A DNA stretch of 41,816 nt from Chara braunii (GCA_003427395.1 BFEA01000129.1:1700263-1742078); one strand, 5' to 3'; counted from the stretch's first letter, positions 18,526 to 28,970 are shown. Notes: generated by a model from the letters alone, not told the origin. Translations and numbers: made by a program.

Positions 18526-21420
18526 ATGGCGTCCGCAAAGAACACATCCACAAGCGCTGGACCATCTGCCCCTGGGGAGGAACGACCTGTACAGCAACCT
18601 ACTCCTCATTATATGCACGCAAAGAGAGCACAATGGTTTTTGGACTTCGTTGTTCAGGGGGACCTTTTTGGGCCAGCTGTTTTCATGCGACCCACTTGCG
18701 TTACAGACGTTGGGGGAGCGGTCAACGTTGTTCCTCTCGGTACCGTCGTCTCGTGCGCGAAGACTCCTGGAGGTTTGCTCAAGCTGAACACTAACGGCTT
18801 CTACGACGAGTGCAGACTGCCTATCAGAGGTGTTAAAGGTGTGCTGGTGACCATCAAGAGTTTCGCGGGGTACGGCTCGAACATGCTATTGTGCTGTCAC
18901 TTCAAAGGCCTTTGCGATGGCGGCAGCAAGCGTCTTCCATCACTAGAGCAATATCTCGATCTCGCGTTGATGGTGCCGAAAGAACGCCCGGTTCTTCCGC
19001 CAGAACATGTTTTCCGGCTTCTGCCACCCCGTGAGGGGTCGTCCGGCTTGGCTCAAGAAACTCCAGGTACGGCAGTGGGGCGCGGGAGTCCGATTCAAGA
19101 CGCTGGGGTTCGGGTCAAGGGACGCAGCGTTCACACGCAGCTCGGCCCGGATGCTCCTAGGAACACGTTGGACTTGCATTCTCAGGGTACAGGGACTCAA
19201 CGGGTCGGTACTCCGAAACTTATCAAGGTCCGCTGCGGCGCTGAAACGTATTCGCTTCGAGATGAGATGAGAAGAGATTCAAGCAGATCGGGGCTAGATG
19301 TTGGAGGGAATGAGGCTGAAGGGATGGGGGCTGTCCACGAAAGCTCTGGCGGGGAGCAGACTCCTTCGGAGAGGAAGAGCGAGCGACAGAGGATGGTGCG
19401 AGAGGAGGTGGCGGAAGGAACCCTCTGCATGAAAAGGATGAGAGGAAAACCGAAGGCGGTGATGGGCGGGGATGGAGGTGGCAACGGAGAACGTGCCTCG
19501 GGAAAGAGGCCGACGAAGGAAGAGGGTGGTACGGCAAGTAAGAAAGCGAGGAGGCCCGGCGGTTTGACCATCCACGAAGGACAAGCCGCGGGTGGAGGAG
19601 ATTCGGCTGATCCACACGCTGCGGCCGCGAGAGAACCTTCGGGGAAATCGAAACGGAAAGTGGCAGGTGAAGAAGGCGATGGCCAGAAGAAACCTCGAAG
19701 GCGGAAGACTGCTGAGGCGGCGAGCGGTGGCGAAGGGCCTGTCGGTGAGGAGTGCGATAAAGCGGCAGCGTTCTGGCTCGAATATGAGCGGAACGATGTC
19801 GGTGAAATCGTGGAGAAGGAGCTCCCCGTCCAACTGCTCATCGACCCCAGGAAGATCTGCGACATCCCGCCTTGGGAGAGATATTACAACCACCGCAGTC
19901 TAAGTCGCGAAACTGTGGACGACATCAAGGATGCGATGCTGAGTCAATTCCGCGAGAAAAAGGGGAAGATCTGGACGAAAAACCCTCTGGTTTTGGCACC
20001 GATCTACAAGTCGGTGACGCGTAGGCCGGAGAAAGCTGACAGGGTTTACAAAGATGTCTTCAAGCCAAAGGACAAGGACAAGTACTACTATTACCCTGTT
20101 AACGGGCAACACACCGTGGCTGCTGTGAAGGAGTTGGAGGGTGATCCAATATTCGATTTGTGGAAGATGCACTTGTGGCCGGCGAGAGTAGTGTGGTTCT
20201 CCGACCGAGATTTCGCGGGGTATGGGCAGGTCAGTCTCAACGAGAACACGAGACACAAGATGTCTAAGCAGCGATCGCAGAAGGCCGCGTTCTTGGACAT
20301 GCGGGAGGCATGGGAGAACGAAGGAAGGCCGATGGCCATTCAAGGGAACCCTTCCGGCAAGGAGGTTGAAAAACAAAAGTTTTTCGATTTCCAAAAGCTG
20401 ATTTTGGGAAAGAGTCCGAACGAAGCTCACTGGACGTTGTCAAAAAGAGATTCGTCGCTCGCCGACAATGAGTATGTCGCTGCTGTTGGCAATGCATTGA
20501 GGCAGTGGATGCCTCTCGTGACGGCCGGTGATGACGTTTTCCACAAAGCCATGGAGTTCTACGCGAAATGGGCAGAGGGGAAGTTGTTGGGCGGCGACGG
20601 TAAGACATCATTGTCGATGCCGGGCAAATACATGCCAGACAAATCTCCGGGTCTGCAAGCAATTCCGGAAATGGGCTCGAAAGGGGCGGCTGGTGAAACG
20701 AAGATGGGGTGGCTTGTCCGGGTACCTCCGCCTCCTACCAAAAAGAAAACGCAACCGGACGACAAGTTTTTCGTGGTCGTGAAGGAGCCAGACATGTTTT
20801 GTTGGCAGTGTCTCGCCGACATGACTGATGTCGAGAAACTGTCGATCCTTGACGACGTTCTCGCGCTAAGGGAAGTGTTCATGCAATCCGCGGGCGGCCA
20901 TCTGAAGCGTCAGCATAAACCTGGAATTATAGACATAGTCGCGACGAGGAAAGTGGACCATGTGATGCTCCGTATGTTCCACTACATCTTGTTCCTTGAA
21001 ACGGAGGAGAACGAACGTGTTTGGCGCCACGGGAGCCCATTTTTTTGGACCGAGGGGAAGCTTCTGGAGGAGTTCGGGCCGCAGGGCCTCACGAAACAGG
21101 TGTGGGTCAAAATGCGAAAGCATTTCCAAGGCGCGGTGGAGTACGTGAACACTTGCAAACGTACTCTTCTGCACGAGAAGGAGTCCATCGACGACGCGAA
21201 GAGATTGTACAATGATGACAGGTTCCCTAAATCTTTTGAAAAGTCTGTCCGTTCCATCTTGCGACGAACGGAAGACGAAGTTCGAGACACGATCAGGGTC
21301 AGCGGGGATGTGAGGCACATCAAATGGCCCGACCTCAACCGGGTGACCAGCCTTATTCCTTTTGCTTTCCCGGCTTCCCAAGCTCACAGTCATGTCACTG
21401 CGATCCGTGAGGTTGTGTGA
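18526..21420 (+). CDS. ParB/sulfiredoxin-fold protein, N-terminal part of a ParB-methylase-like gene
   Basis: The start is put at the ATG at 18526 because the mirror copy keeps that ATG and lacks the one at 18511. Residue numbers below count from 18511. The first 170 residues form an unrecognised globular region (FVVQGDLFGPAVF, KGVLVTIKSFAGYGSN). A long charged linker follows with a nuclear-localisation-like KRKV..KKPRRRK (about 381-399). Residues about 435-600 look like a ParB N-terminal domain: VQLLIDP, an ETVDDIKDAM helix, NPLVLAPI, then YPVNGQHTVAAVKEL (Asn 531), WPARVVWFSD and LNENTRH, in the order of the ParB GxRR and ENxxR boxes, though those arginines are not strictly kept. Helical and mixed regions follow. 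The frame stops at TGA 21418, but homologous-looking sequence continues in the same frame. A nuclear DNA-binding or NTP-binding role is inferred from the fold only. Confidence 0.75.
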   Translation: MASAKNTSTSAGPSAPGEERPVQQPTPHYMHAKRAQWFLDFVVQGDLFGPAVFMRPTCVTDVGGAVNVVPLGTVVSCAKTPGGLLKLNTNGFYDECRLPIRGVKGVLVTIKSFAGYGSNMLLCCHFKGLCDGGSKRLPSLEQYLDLALMVPKERPVLPPEHVFRLLPPREGSSGLAQETPGTAVGRGSPIQDAGVRVKGRSVHTQLGPDAPRNTLDLHSQGTGTQRVGTPKLIKVRCGAETYSLRDEMRRDSSRSGLDVGGNEAEGMGAVHESSGGEQTPSERKSERQRMVREEVAEGTLCMKRMRGKPKAVMGGDGGGNGERASGKRPTKEEGGTASKKARRPGGLTIHEGQAAGGGDSADPHAAAAREPSGKSKRKVAGEEGDGQKKPRRRKTAEAASGGEGPVGEECDKAAAFWLEYERNDVGEIVEKELPVQLLIDPRKICDIPPWERYYNHRSLSRETVDDIKDAMLSQFREKKGKIWTKNPLVLAPIYKSVTRRPEKADRVYKDVFKPKDKDKYYYYPVNGQHTVAAVKELEGDPIFDLWKMHLWPARVVWFSDRDFAGYGQVSLNENTRHKMSKQRSQKAAFLDMREAWENEGRPMAIQGNPSGKEVEKQKFFDFQKLILGKSPNEAHWTLSKRDSSLADNEYVAAVGNALRQWMPLVTAGDDVFHKAMEFYAKWAEGKLLGGDGKTSLSMPGKYMPDKSPGLQAIPEMGSKGAAGETKMGWLVRVPPPPTKKKTQPDDKFFVVVKEPDMFCWQCLADMTDVEKLSILDDVLALREVFMQSAGGHLKRQHKPGIIDIVATRKVDHVMLRMFHYILFLETEENERVWRHGSPFFWTEGKLLEEFGPQGLTKQVWVKMRKHFQGAVEYVNTCKRTLLHEKESIDDAKRLYNDDRFPKSFEKSVRSILRRTEDEVRDTIRVSGDVRHIKWPDLNRVTSLIPFAFPASQAHSHVTAIREVV

Positions 21421-22670
21421 CATTACGCGTGCAACCTGTACGTCCTCGATTTGTGTGATCCCACCCTCCTCACAGACTGACGAGAAGACGATTTCGCCAA
21501 CTTGCAAGGCCTTCTACAAACACTTTCGCCAGCGCACTGGGCACTTGTGATCTTTTTCCTCTCTCGTTGGGAGCTCAGTTTCTTGAAAGGCATGGCCAGG
21601 CTTAGCGTCCATCACGTCAGGAAAGGGAAGTGGGTATGTAATGCACAAAAGCAGGCCACTGTCCTGGAAGGCAATATGCTGGTTGAGGAGTGTGACCGCC
21701 TGTACGTGATTTTTAATGGCGAGAAGCTGGAAGACAACACATTCGCAGTCGACCCGGCCAGTAGCCCGACAAAGGCTTCCCGTGCTCATGGTCCATGTCT
21801 GGCCAAACACACGGTGTCGGGCCGGTCGAAAGCTGTCTGTTCGTCGGACCCATCAGGACAGGCTGTGGTGTGTTTCGACGTGGTGGAAGAGGAAAGGTTC
21901 TCTCGTAGCATGTGGGAAGACGGCGGCGTGACAAGTTTTCAAGGACCTATTACGGGGAGATAGAGCGGAACCCGTCCCGTCTATTTGGTCTACTCGAAAA
22001 CTTTTGCAAAGCTGGTCAAACTGTTTTTTTCTTTGGGAAGGCGCATACGTCTGTCGTGTGGGAACTCCTGCGCACCGGTCGGAACGTCGTCGCGTTGGAG
22101 AAGGAGGCGAAGATGATCGATTACCTTCACGAGTTCGTGAAGGCATACGTTGCAGACACTCGCAATGCTTGCGAGTTTGTCCAGGCCACCGGCGAACGAA
22201 ACTGGGATCCCAAACGTGACATGTATTGGAAATTGTCGGGGAACAAAAGGACGGACGTTTGGGACTTCCTTTTCGAACCCGGACCTCTTGGTCCGACCGA
22301 CCTCGAATACAGTCGACGGAGAAACCTGTTGTTCGTTGTGCTCAATGGGTACCACGATGCACCCAGGGAGTCTGTCTCGCACTTCCTGAGAAGGCTGGAG
22401 CACGTTTACTTCACGCTGGCCGAACTGCTCACTCTCGAAAACTACAAGTCACAGTTTGACGAGGAGGACCCTTTCGACGCTGAAGACATGGAGGAGCTGA
22501 GCGACTCCGAAACCTTCGATTTCGAGTCCATGCCACTTCCTCGGGTGGTTGGACAGGTTGGTGATGAAGAGGAAGGTGGCCCTCTGAGATATAGCACGTC
22601 CCCTGCCGGTTTGAAGCGTGTATTTCGGGGCGAACCAATCGACGACCAATCGTCTGATGACGAGGATTAA
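21421..22670 (+). pseudogene. methyltransferase-like continuation of the ParB-like gene
   Basis: The same frame runs on after TGA 21418-21420, passes a second TGA at 21478-21480, and stays open to 21963. A one-base-type shift then carries it into the frame 21912-22670. Order of motifs: VLDLCDPTLLTD (21441-21480), in the place of a DPPY motif IV; HWALVIFFLSRWELSFL; KGKWVCNAQKQATVLEGN; then QTVFFFGKAHTSVVWELL followed by GRNVVALEKE (about 22017-22110), resembling the SAM-binding motif I of amino-methyltransferases. Motif IV before motif I is the beta-class order. DPT in place of DPPY and GKAH in place of the Gly-rich loop argue against catalysis. Bacterial and phage proteins that fuse ParB to such methylases are the nearest known architecture. 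The end is acidic (DQSSDDED). Confidence 0.65.
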
Positions 22671-23516
22671 GAGAGAGACTATGATCACGAACCTTGTGAC
22701 AGGCTCCCTGTGGACCATGACACCTGGCAGAATGACAGACTCTACTTCCTCGGCAAGCATCACCGGTTCACGTCGGAGGATGTCTGGGGACACAACGTCG
22801 TCTGGCACCCGAGGATATTCCAACCTGCTGTGAGGAATGGAATATGGGTCATGGCAATAAAGGAGGCCGATGGCAAGTGGAGTGGACTGAAGAGACTGGG
22901 AGCGGGTGCATTTTAGAGAAAGGCAAGAACTGCTCTGGTGGAGCATTTGAGTCTCATGAACCCCGAGAGGAACGATCAGGACGTCGATGCGTATGCAGAA
23001 CAAAAGCTACGTGAATTGTACGCCAACAACATGTTGGAGTTTCGAGCGCCTTTCTACGCACTCGAAACGGCACTGTCTCGTGGCACTGACTGGCGCATGC
23101 CGCAACCTCCATCGGCCGGTCAGCATCCGGGAGGGGGTGGTGGAGGAGACGAAGGAGACGGCGGAGGTGGCGAAGGAGACGGCTCACAGTTGGCCGGAAA
23201 GGGGACGGGCGAGACATCGTCGGTTGAGAAGGCGTCCGGCGGAAAGGGGTCGGACGGAAAGGGGTCGGGCGGGAAGGGGTCGGGCGGCAAGGGGTCGGGC
23301 GGAAAGCGTAGAACGTCCGGGAGTCCACAGTATATGGAAACTGACCGCCACTGCGTAGGGAGTCGGGATTCCGACATGCGAGACGAGGCCACCCTGACGT
23401 CTAATCAAGTGCGAGTAGATTTGCACTTGTCTGCGAGGAGTTTGTTTCCGTTGCCCAGGAGAGTCCATCCCGCTGTGCGCAACAGAGGTCTCCTGTGCTC
23501 AACACCTTGCTCCTGA
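22671..23516 (+). pseudogene. C-terminal extension of the ParB-methylase-like gene
   Basis: Still the same frame as 21912-22670, separated from it by TAA at 22668-22670 and cut again by TAG at 22914-22916. It encodes LYFLGKHHRFTSEDVWGHNVVWHP, KLRELYANNMLEF, then a Gly-rich, low-complexity run of GGKGSG repeats (about 23238-23305). Whether this was part of the parent protein or a separate downstream gene cannot be decided here. A 22-bp palindrome at 23407-23428 falls within the frame, which suggests that genuine coding ends before it. Confidence 0.45.
23407..23428. repeat. 22-bp palindrome in the central region
   Basis: AAGTGCGAGTA followed by GATTTGCACTT. With 23616-23637 this is one of only two copies in the unpaired centre. 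Confidence 0.8.
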
Positions 23517-24091
23517 AAGAGGGCGCGTCTTCGTTTTGCCTGGAGGGCAGGATGCCTGCATTGCGAAGGAGCGAAGGTGCGATCTCTGGTTCCCTCGGCT
23601 CGGGCGACCGCTACAAACTCCGAATACATTCGGATTTGCTGACGTCGCCCTATGCCATAAGTGCTCCTCACTCAACAGTTCCGCGGGGCGAAGAAAATGT
23701 GACGTCCTCGCTTCCGCATGTTCAATTGGACACAGGGTTACCGTGCACGCCTTCTTTCTCATGTGTTGAGACTCGAGACTGGCGGTCTCGCGACGTGGTG
23801 GAGGGGCCCGCTCCAGGGGTGTTGGAGACCGGGGGTAGCGAGAACGAACGTCACACTCCTGGGGAAGACGAGCGCTCTCCGGGAACGCGTGTTGTACATC
23901 GGGAAGAGGAGACTCAATGCTGGCAGTCTCGCAAAGTGTTGGAGACCGGGGGTAGCGAGTGTGAACGTCATGCTTCGGAGGGTGCGTCTGTGGACACTGA
24001 CAGCGAGAGTGCAGGAGCTCCGGGGGAAACGCATGTGGTACAGCGGGGAGAGGAGACTCGACACGGGCCGGCTCGTGAAGACGTGAAGTAG
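23495..24091 (+). other. open frame with degenerate repeats, uncertain
   Basis: A 198-codon frame containing two VLETGGSExERH units and Glu/Arg-rich sequence (VVHREEETQ, VVQRGEETR). It is in the same frame as 24200-24769, separated by stops at 24089-24091 and near 24163, so the two may be parts of one decayed low-complexity tail. A palindrome at 23616-23637 falls inside it. No family recognised. Confidence 0.3.
23616..23637. repeat. 22-bp palindrome, central, decayed
   Basis: AACTCCGAATA followed by CATTCGGATTT. It is symmetrical but has drifted from the TGCGA core in a compensating way (CTCCGA/TCGGAT). Confidence 0.6.
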
Positions 24092-24199
24092 CTCCATGCA
24101 CGAGCGCTGGTGATCGGGACGTCCGAAGAGGTTCTGCACAGTCGCTCGGTTGTGGCCACGACGTGAGAGGGTGTTGTTAAGGGAGGTCAGTGGACGTCC

Positions 24200-24769
24200 G
24201 TGCAAGCTCCCGTTCTTGGCGACGATGAAGACGAAGAAGAACCCGTGGCGGAAGCTCGGGTTCATGGCGATGAGAAAGGCGGAGAACCCGTGGTGGAAGG
24301 CAGTGAGGTGACTGTCGACATCCGGACGGATCCACAACGGAAAGACGGTGATTCTTCGCCCACCCGTTGCGGTGAAGAACAGGGTGGTCGAGCGTCTGTC
24401 CTGAGCACCGCTCGGGGAATGGTGCTTCATGAAGCTATAGACTTGGGTGACGACTCGGCAGCCACCGAGCTGGTTAGCGACTCAGGCGTGGCCGAGATGC
24501 AGAACGTCGAATCCTTCGTGGAAGGCGGTGAGGTGGCCGTCAGCATCAAGATGGATCCAGAGCGGAAAGATCATGATTCTCTGTGCACCCGTTGCGGTGC
24601 CGAACAGGGTGATCGAGCATCTGTCCTTAGTACCGGTCGGGAAATGGTGCTTCATGAACCCATCGACTTGCCAAGTGACACAGCTGCCACCGAGCTGGTT
24701 AGCGACACAGCCGTGGCCGAGGTCCAGAACCTCGAATCGTCCGTGGACGTTGGCGCAGTGGCGCGATAG
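24200..24769 (+). CDS. acidic repeat protein, two 75-residue repeats (hypothetical)
   Basis: An open frame of 189 codons. Two direct repeats with a period of 225 bp (75 codons, in frame) start at about 24293 and 24518: VDIRTDPQRKDGDS against VSIKMDPERKDHDS, TRCGEEQGGRASVLST against TRCGAEQGDRASVLST, and LHEAIDLGDDSAATELVSD against LHEPIDLPSDTAATELVSD. Retention of frame and of conservative changes between units favours past coding function. It ends about 30 bases before the right arm begins. It may be the tail of a larger gene. Function unknown. Confidence 0.4.
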   Translation: MQAPVLGDDEDEEEPVAEARVHGDEKGGEPVVEGSEVTVDIRTDPQRKDGDSSPTRCGEEQGGRASVLSTARGMVLHEAIDLGDDSAATELVSDSGVAEMQNVESFVEGGEVAVSIKMDPERKDHDSLCTRCGAEQGDRASVLSTGREMVLHEPIDLPSDTAATELVSDTAVAEVQNLESSVDVGAVAR

Positions 24770-24799
24770 GAGGGCGAGTTCCCTCAAAGGGCTCCCGGG

Positions 24800-26659
24800 C
24801 CTCCTTGCCGGAAGGGTTCCCTTGAATGGCCACCGACCTTCCTTCATTCTCCCATGCCTCCCGCATGTCTTGGAACGCGGCCTTCTGCGATCGCTACTTA
24901 GACATCTTGTGTCTCGTGTTCTCGTTGGGACTCACCCGCCTATACTCCGCGAAATCTTCGTCGGAGAACCACACTACTCTCGCCGGCCACGACTGCATCT
25001 TCCACAATTTGAATATTGGCTTATCCACCAACTCCTTTACAGCAGCCACGGTGTGTTGTCCGTTCACAGCTTTCTCTGGCCTACGCGTCACCGGCTTGTA
25101 TATGGGTGCCAGAACCAAAGGGTTTTTCGTCCCGATCTTCCCCGTTTTTTTGCGGAATCGACTCAGCATCGCAGCCTTGATGTCGTCCACAGTTTCGCGA
25201 TTTAGACATTTCGAATCCAAAAGCTGTTTTTGGGAAAGAGTCTGAACAAGGCTCACTGGACGTTGGCAAAAAAAGATTTATCGCTCGCCGATAAGGAGTA
25301 CGTCGCTGCCGTTGGCAATGCATTGAGGCAGTGAGTGCCGCTCGTGACGGCCGGTGATAACGTTTTCCACAAAGGCATGGAGTTCTATCACCGTCATCGT
25401 TCCACTCGCATTCGAGCCAGAACGTTGCCGCTTTGTCGATCTTCCCGCCGACAGCCCGTTCACCACCGCTCGCCACCTCAGTTGTCTTCCTCCTTCGAGG
25501 TTTCTTCTGGCCATCGCCTTCTTCAGCTGCCACTTTCCGTTTCGATTTCCCCAAAGGTTCTCTCGCTGCCGCAGCGCCTGAATGAGCCGAATCTCCTCCA
25601 CCCATGGCTTGTCCTTCGCGGATGGTCAAACCGTCGGGCCTCCTCGCTTTCTTACTTGCCGTCGCACTCTCTTCCTTCGACGCCCTCTTTCCCGAGGCAC
25701 GTTCTCCGACATCACGTCCATCCCCGCTCATCACCACCTCCGATTTTCCTCTCATCCTCTTCATGCGGAGGGTTTCCTCCGCCACCTCCTCTCGCACCAT
25801 CCTCTGTCGCTCGCGCTTTTTCTCCGAAGAAGTCGGCTCCCCGCCAGAGCTTTCACGGACAGCGCCCATCCCTTCAGCCTCATTCCCTCCGACATCTTGC
25901 CCCGATCTGGCGGATTCTCTTCTCGTCTCACGTGTCGCCCCCGCAGCGGACCTTGAGGATTTTCGGAGTACCGACCCCGTGAGTCCCTGCATCTGGAGAA
26001 TGCAAGTCTGACGTGTTCCCAGGAGCATCCGGGCCGACCTACGTGTGAACACTGCGCGCGAGCCCCTTGACCCGACCCCCAGCGTCGTGAACCGCACGCC
26101 CGCGCCCCACTGCCGTCTCAGGAGTTTCTTGAGCCAAGCCGGACGACCCCTCATGGGGTAGCAGAAGCCGAAAAACATGTTCTCGCGGAAGAACCGGACG
26201 TTGTTTCGGCACCTTAAGTGCGAGATCGAGGTATTCCACTGGCGATGGAAGACGCTTGCTGCCGCCTTCGTAAAGCCCTTTGAAGTGAGGGCACAGCGTC
26301 ATGTTCGAGCCATACCCTGCGAAACGCTTGATGAGCACTATCACACCCTTAACATCTCCGAGAGGCAGTCTGCACTCATCGTACAAGCAGTTAGTGTGCA
26401 GCTTGAGCAAACCTCCAGCAACCCTGTCGTATGAGACGATGGCACCGAGACGAAGAACGTTTTCCGCTCCCTCAACGTCCGGAAAGCAAGCGGGTCGCAG
26501 GAAAACAGTTGGCCCAAAAAGGTCCCCCTGAACAACGAAGTCCAAAAACCATTGTGCTTCACTTGTGTGGATATACTGAGGATTAGATCGCTGAAGAGTT
26601 CGTCCCTCCCGGGGGGCAGATGGTTCAGCGCTTGTGGATGTGTTTTTTGCGGACGTCAT
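24800..26659 (-). pseudogene. ParB-like gene, right copy, truncated and rearranged
   Basis: The reverse complement of left 18526-20365, with frameshifts. Open pieces are 26659-26039 (start MTSAKNTSTSAEPSAP), 26178-25081 (NLS-like KRKVAAEEGDGQKKPRRRK kept) and 25256-24894 (VNGQHTVAAVKEL, WPARVVWFSDED). At 25209-25387 the sequence switches to the + orientation and matches left 20382-20562, which belongs further downstream in the gene. The part equivalent to left 19807-19900 is missing. No methylase-like part remains. It cannot make the left-arm product. Confidence 0.8.
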
Positions 26660-26752
26660 TGTACTCCCACCCGTTGACTAATACGCCCAACCTCATACCA
26701 AGTCGGATGACCGGAAGGAAAGCAACAAGGTTTTCCCAACACTAGAGAAGCA

Positions 26753-27345
26753 AAGTGTGAACTAACTCGGACTTGACGAAATGGAGGACGATTCCCAACA
26801 CTACGGAAGCAAAGTGCGAACTAACTCGGACTTGACGAAATGGAGGACGAAAAGGACGTAAGAGATGGGTGTTCGAAATGCACACGATATCACAACAATC
26901 GGGTAAAGGAGAAGAAAAACAACAACTCTTCGGAAAGATTGCGACCCGACTTGCCGCCCTCGAAACGAGTAAGATGTGGTTTATCGACAAGTGCGAAGGG
27001 TGTCGACGAGTGCGAACTAACTCGCAGTTCTCGAGACAAGACAACAATTGCAACCCGCAGTACTAGGGGAAAGTGCGAACTAACTCGGAATTGTGGAACT
27101 GAAGACCTGAAAGATGCATGGCATGAGTGTCTACGAGTGCGAACTAACTCCCTGTTCCGGAGATGGAGGTTATTAACTCCTCAGCCAGGGTTGCTCATAA
27201 AGTGCGAACTGACTCGCAGTTGTGGAAATAAAGAACTGCCTTTAATTAATGAAATAGGTGTCTAACCTTGGGAAAACTGCGAATTAACTCGCAGTTGTCA
27301 CTCCTCAAGCAATGTACGTAGCAAACTGCGCACTGACTCGCAATA
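26753..27345. repeat. palindrome array upstream of the right ParB-like copy
   Basis: Eight palindromes start at 26753, 26812, 27008, 27071, 27135, 27200, 27275 and 27324. The one at 27275-27296 is close to perfect (10 of 11 base pairs). It mirrors 17688-18440 but with fewer tandem units. A (TA)n tract follows at 27346-27426. Confidence 0.9.
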
Positions 27346-27370
27346 TATCTGTATATATATATATATATAT

Positions 27371-27426
<56 letters not shown>

Positions 27427-27432
<6 letters not shown>

Positions 27433-28725
27433 CAGGTCGGCGACCTCACAAGGGATAGGTGAGCGAAAATCGGGAATTGATTCGATAATGCGCAGTGACG
27501 ACTACAAGTTGCGAAGGGGATCGAGCAGCTTTATACAAACGTTATCTTGGCTATGGCGAAAGGTAATCGAGCTGCGGAACGCGGATCGGCTATGGCGGAC
27601 GGAGGTGGAGGGTGGAGAAATGACATCAGAAAACGTCCACTGGCGAAACAACAAAACCGAGAATTGATTCGGGGTTCAACATGCGGCAACTGCGACATTA
27701 TATCCTGCAGGTAGAGACAGGGCATCATAGGACAAATAAAGTTATAGAATTTTGCCTTCGTCGTGCGTTGAGCGAGCGACCAACGTCGGACGGATATGGA
27801 TGTGCGATCACCGAACCAGCTATGGTGGAGAGATATCGAGCTAGGAAGAGCGAAGAGCGAACTGAACACAATGCGGCAACTGCGAACGGAGCGAAGAGCG
27901 AAGAGTGAACGGGCTATGGTGGAAGGTGGTGGGGGTTGAAGACTAAATATCAGAATGCGCGCGGAAGCGATAGAGCGACTTGACCTGTGGAGCGACAAGA
28001 AGAGGGATAACGCGAGGGCTGCAACTCCTTTAATACTTTGCTGCAGCAGGCCTCACGTCGGGATTGAGGTGGGGCCGAATCAATCCGCATATCGCACCCC
28101 TGGGCCCATAAAATGCCAGGGCCTATAAACAGGTAAGAGGTACCGAAAATTGTCAGCCTCCGATTAACAATTTTCAACGGCGCAGATGAACGGAGCCACT
28201 GATATGCCAGTGGCCCCAAAATCTCCGTCAACTCTAGCGTGCAATGATGTGACAGTTCGCGAAAACAAGGGGCATGCAACATCATGTTCGCAGTTGTAAT
28301 CTGGACCGTCGTTCGGCATGATCCGACGCACGAGATTAGGCGCAAGAATCTATATGGTGCGGCGATTCGTTGTGCGCCGAGACGCTTCGTTGTGGGCCGA
28401 GGCCAGGCGACGGTTTATTTCGCGCCGAGGCGTGGCGATTTGTTATGCGTCGAGGTCAAAAACACCGAAAATCTATAAGTTCCAGTGTCGCTGTCATTCA
28501 GACATTTTGCAAATGTCAACGGCGTTGGATATCGATGAGCTTAGCCATGCACCATCACCATCGATGCGCTTAGCTCATCGCCATCGAGACGCAAAGCTAT
28601 ATCCCCCATCGCAGCCGTCGCGCTCGCCTAACCATCGCAGCGCTGACAATCGCCATCGCTCCCATCGCAGCGCTGACCATCGTGATGGCTGCCATCGCAA
28701 CGCTGGTTCCATCGCTGCGCCATCT
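27427..28725. other. right-arm non-coding region to the N gap
   Basis: Mirror of left 16200-17600. It has remnants of the promoter-like region, a single diverged copy of the 55-bp unit near 28060-28115 (GGGCCCATAAAATGCC), and the start of the minisatellite from about 28530. No gene supported. Confidence 0.5.
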
Positions 28726-28970
28726 NNNNNNNNNNNNNNNNNNNNNNNNNNNNNNNNNNNNNNNNNNNNNNNNNNNNNNNNNNNNNNNNNNNNNNNNNNN
28801 NNNNNNNNNNNNNNNNNNNNNNNNNNNNNNNNNNNNNNNNNNNNNNNNNNNNNNNNNNNNNNNNNNNNNNNNNNNNNNNNNNNNNNNNNNNNNNNNNNNN
28901 NNNNNNNNNNNNNNNNNNNNNNNNNNNNNNNNNNNNNNNNNNNNNNNNNNNNNNNNNNNNNNNNNNNNNN
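28726..28970. other. assembly gap (245 N)
   Basis: A run of N inside the right-arm minisatellite. The mirrored left region is longer, so the array here was probably collapsed or left unresolved. Confidence 1.

Larger units (their letters stand above)
223..20365 (+). repeat. left arm of the giant inverted repeat
   Basis: Every gene and most spacer segments here are found again in reverse complement in 24800-41816. Paired coordinates sum to 42039 up to about position 3970, to 42009 after a 30-bp indel, to about 44741 past the 2.7 kb indel, and to 44500-45190 in the inner half. Similarity stops sharply after GGCAAGGAGG at 20356-20365. The mirror of position 223 is the last base of the window, so the outer end of the repeat is not seen. 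Divergence differs along the arm, and nonsense changes and indels are arm-specific. Confidence 0.95.

Noticed and set aside
19197-19893. Long minus-strand frames opposite the ParB-like gene linker
   Set aside because: Shadows of a Lys/Glu/Gly-rich coding region; composition explains them, and the right-arm mirror frames are likewise compositional.
21418-22916. Stop-codon reassignment or programmed readthrough in the ParB-methylase-like gene
   Set aside because: All three stop types and a frameshift occur, and matching lesions of other kinds are found in the arms, so ordinary decay is the simpler reading.
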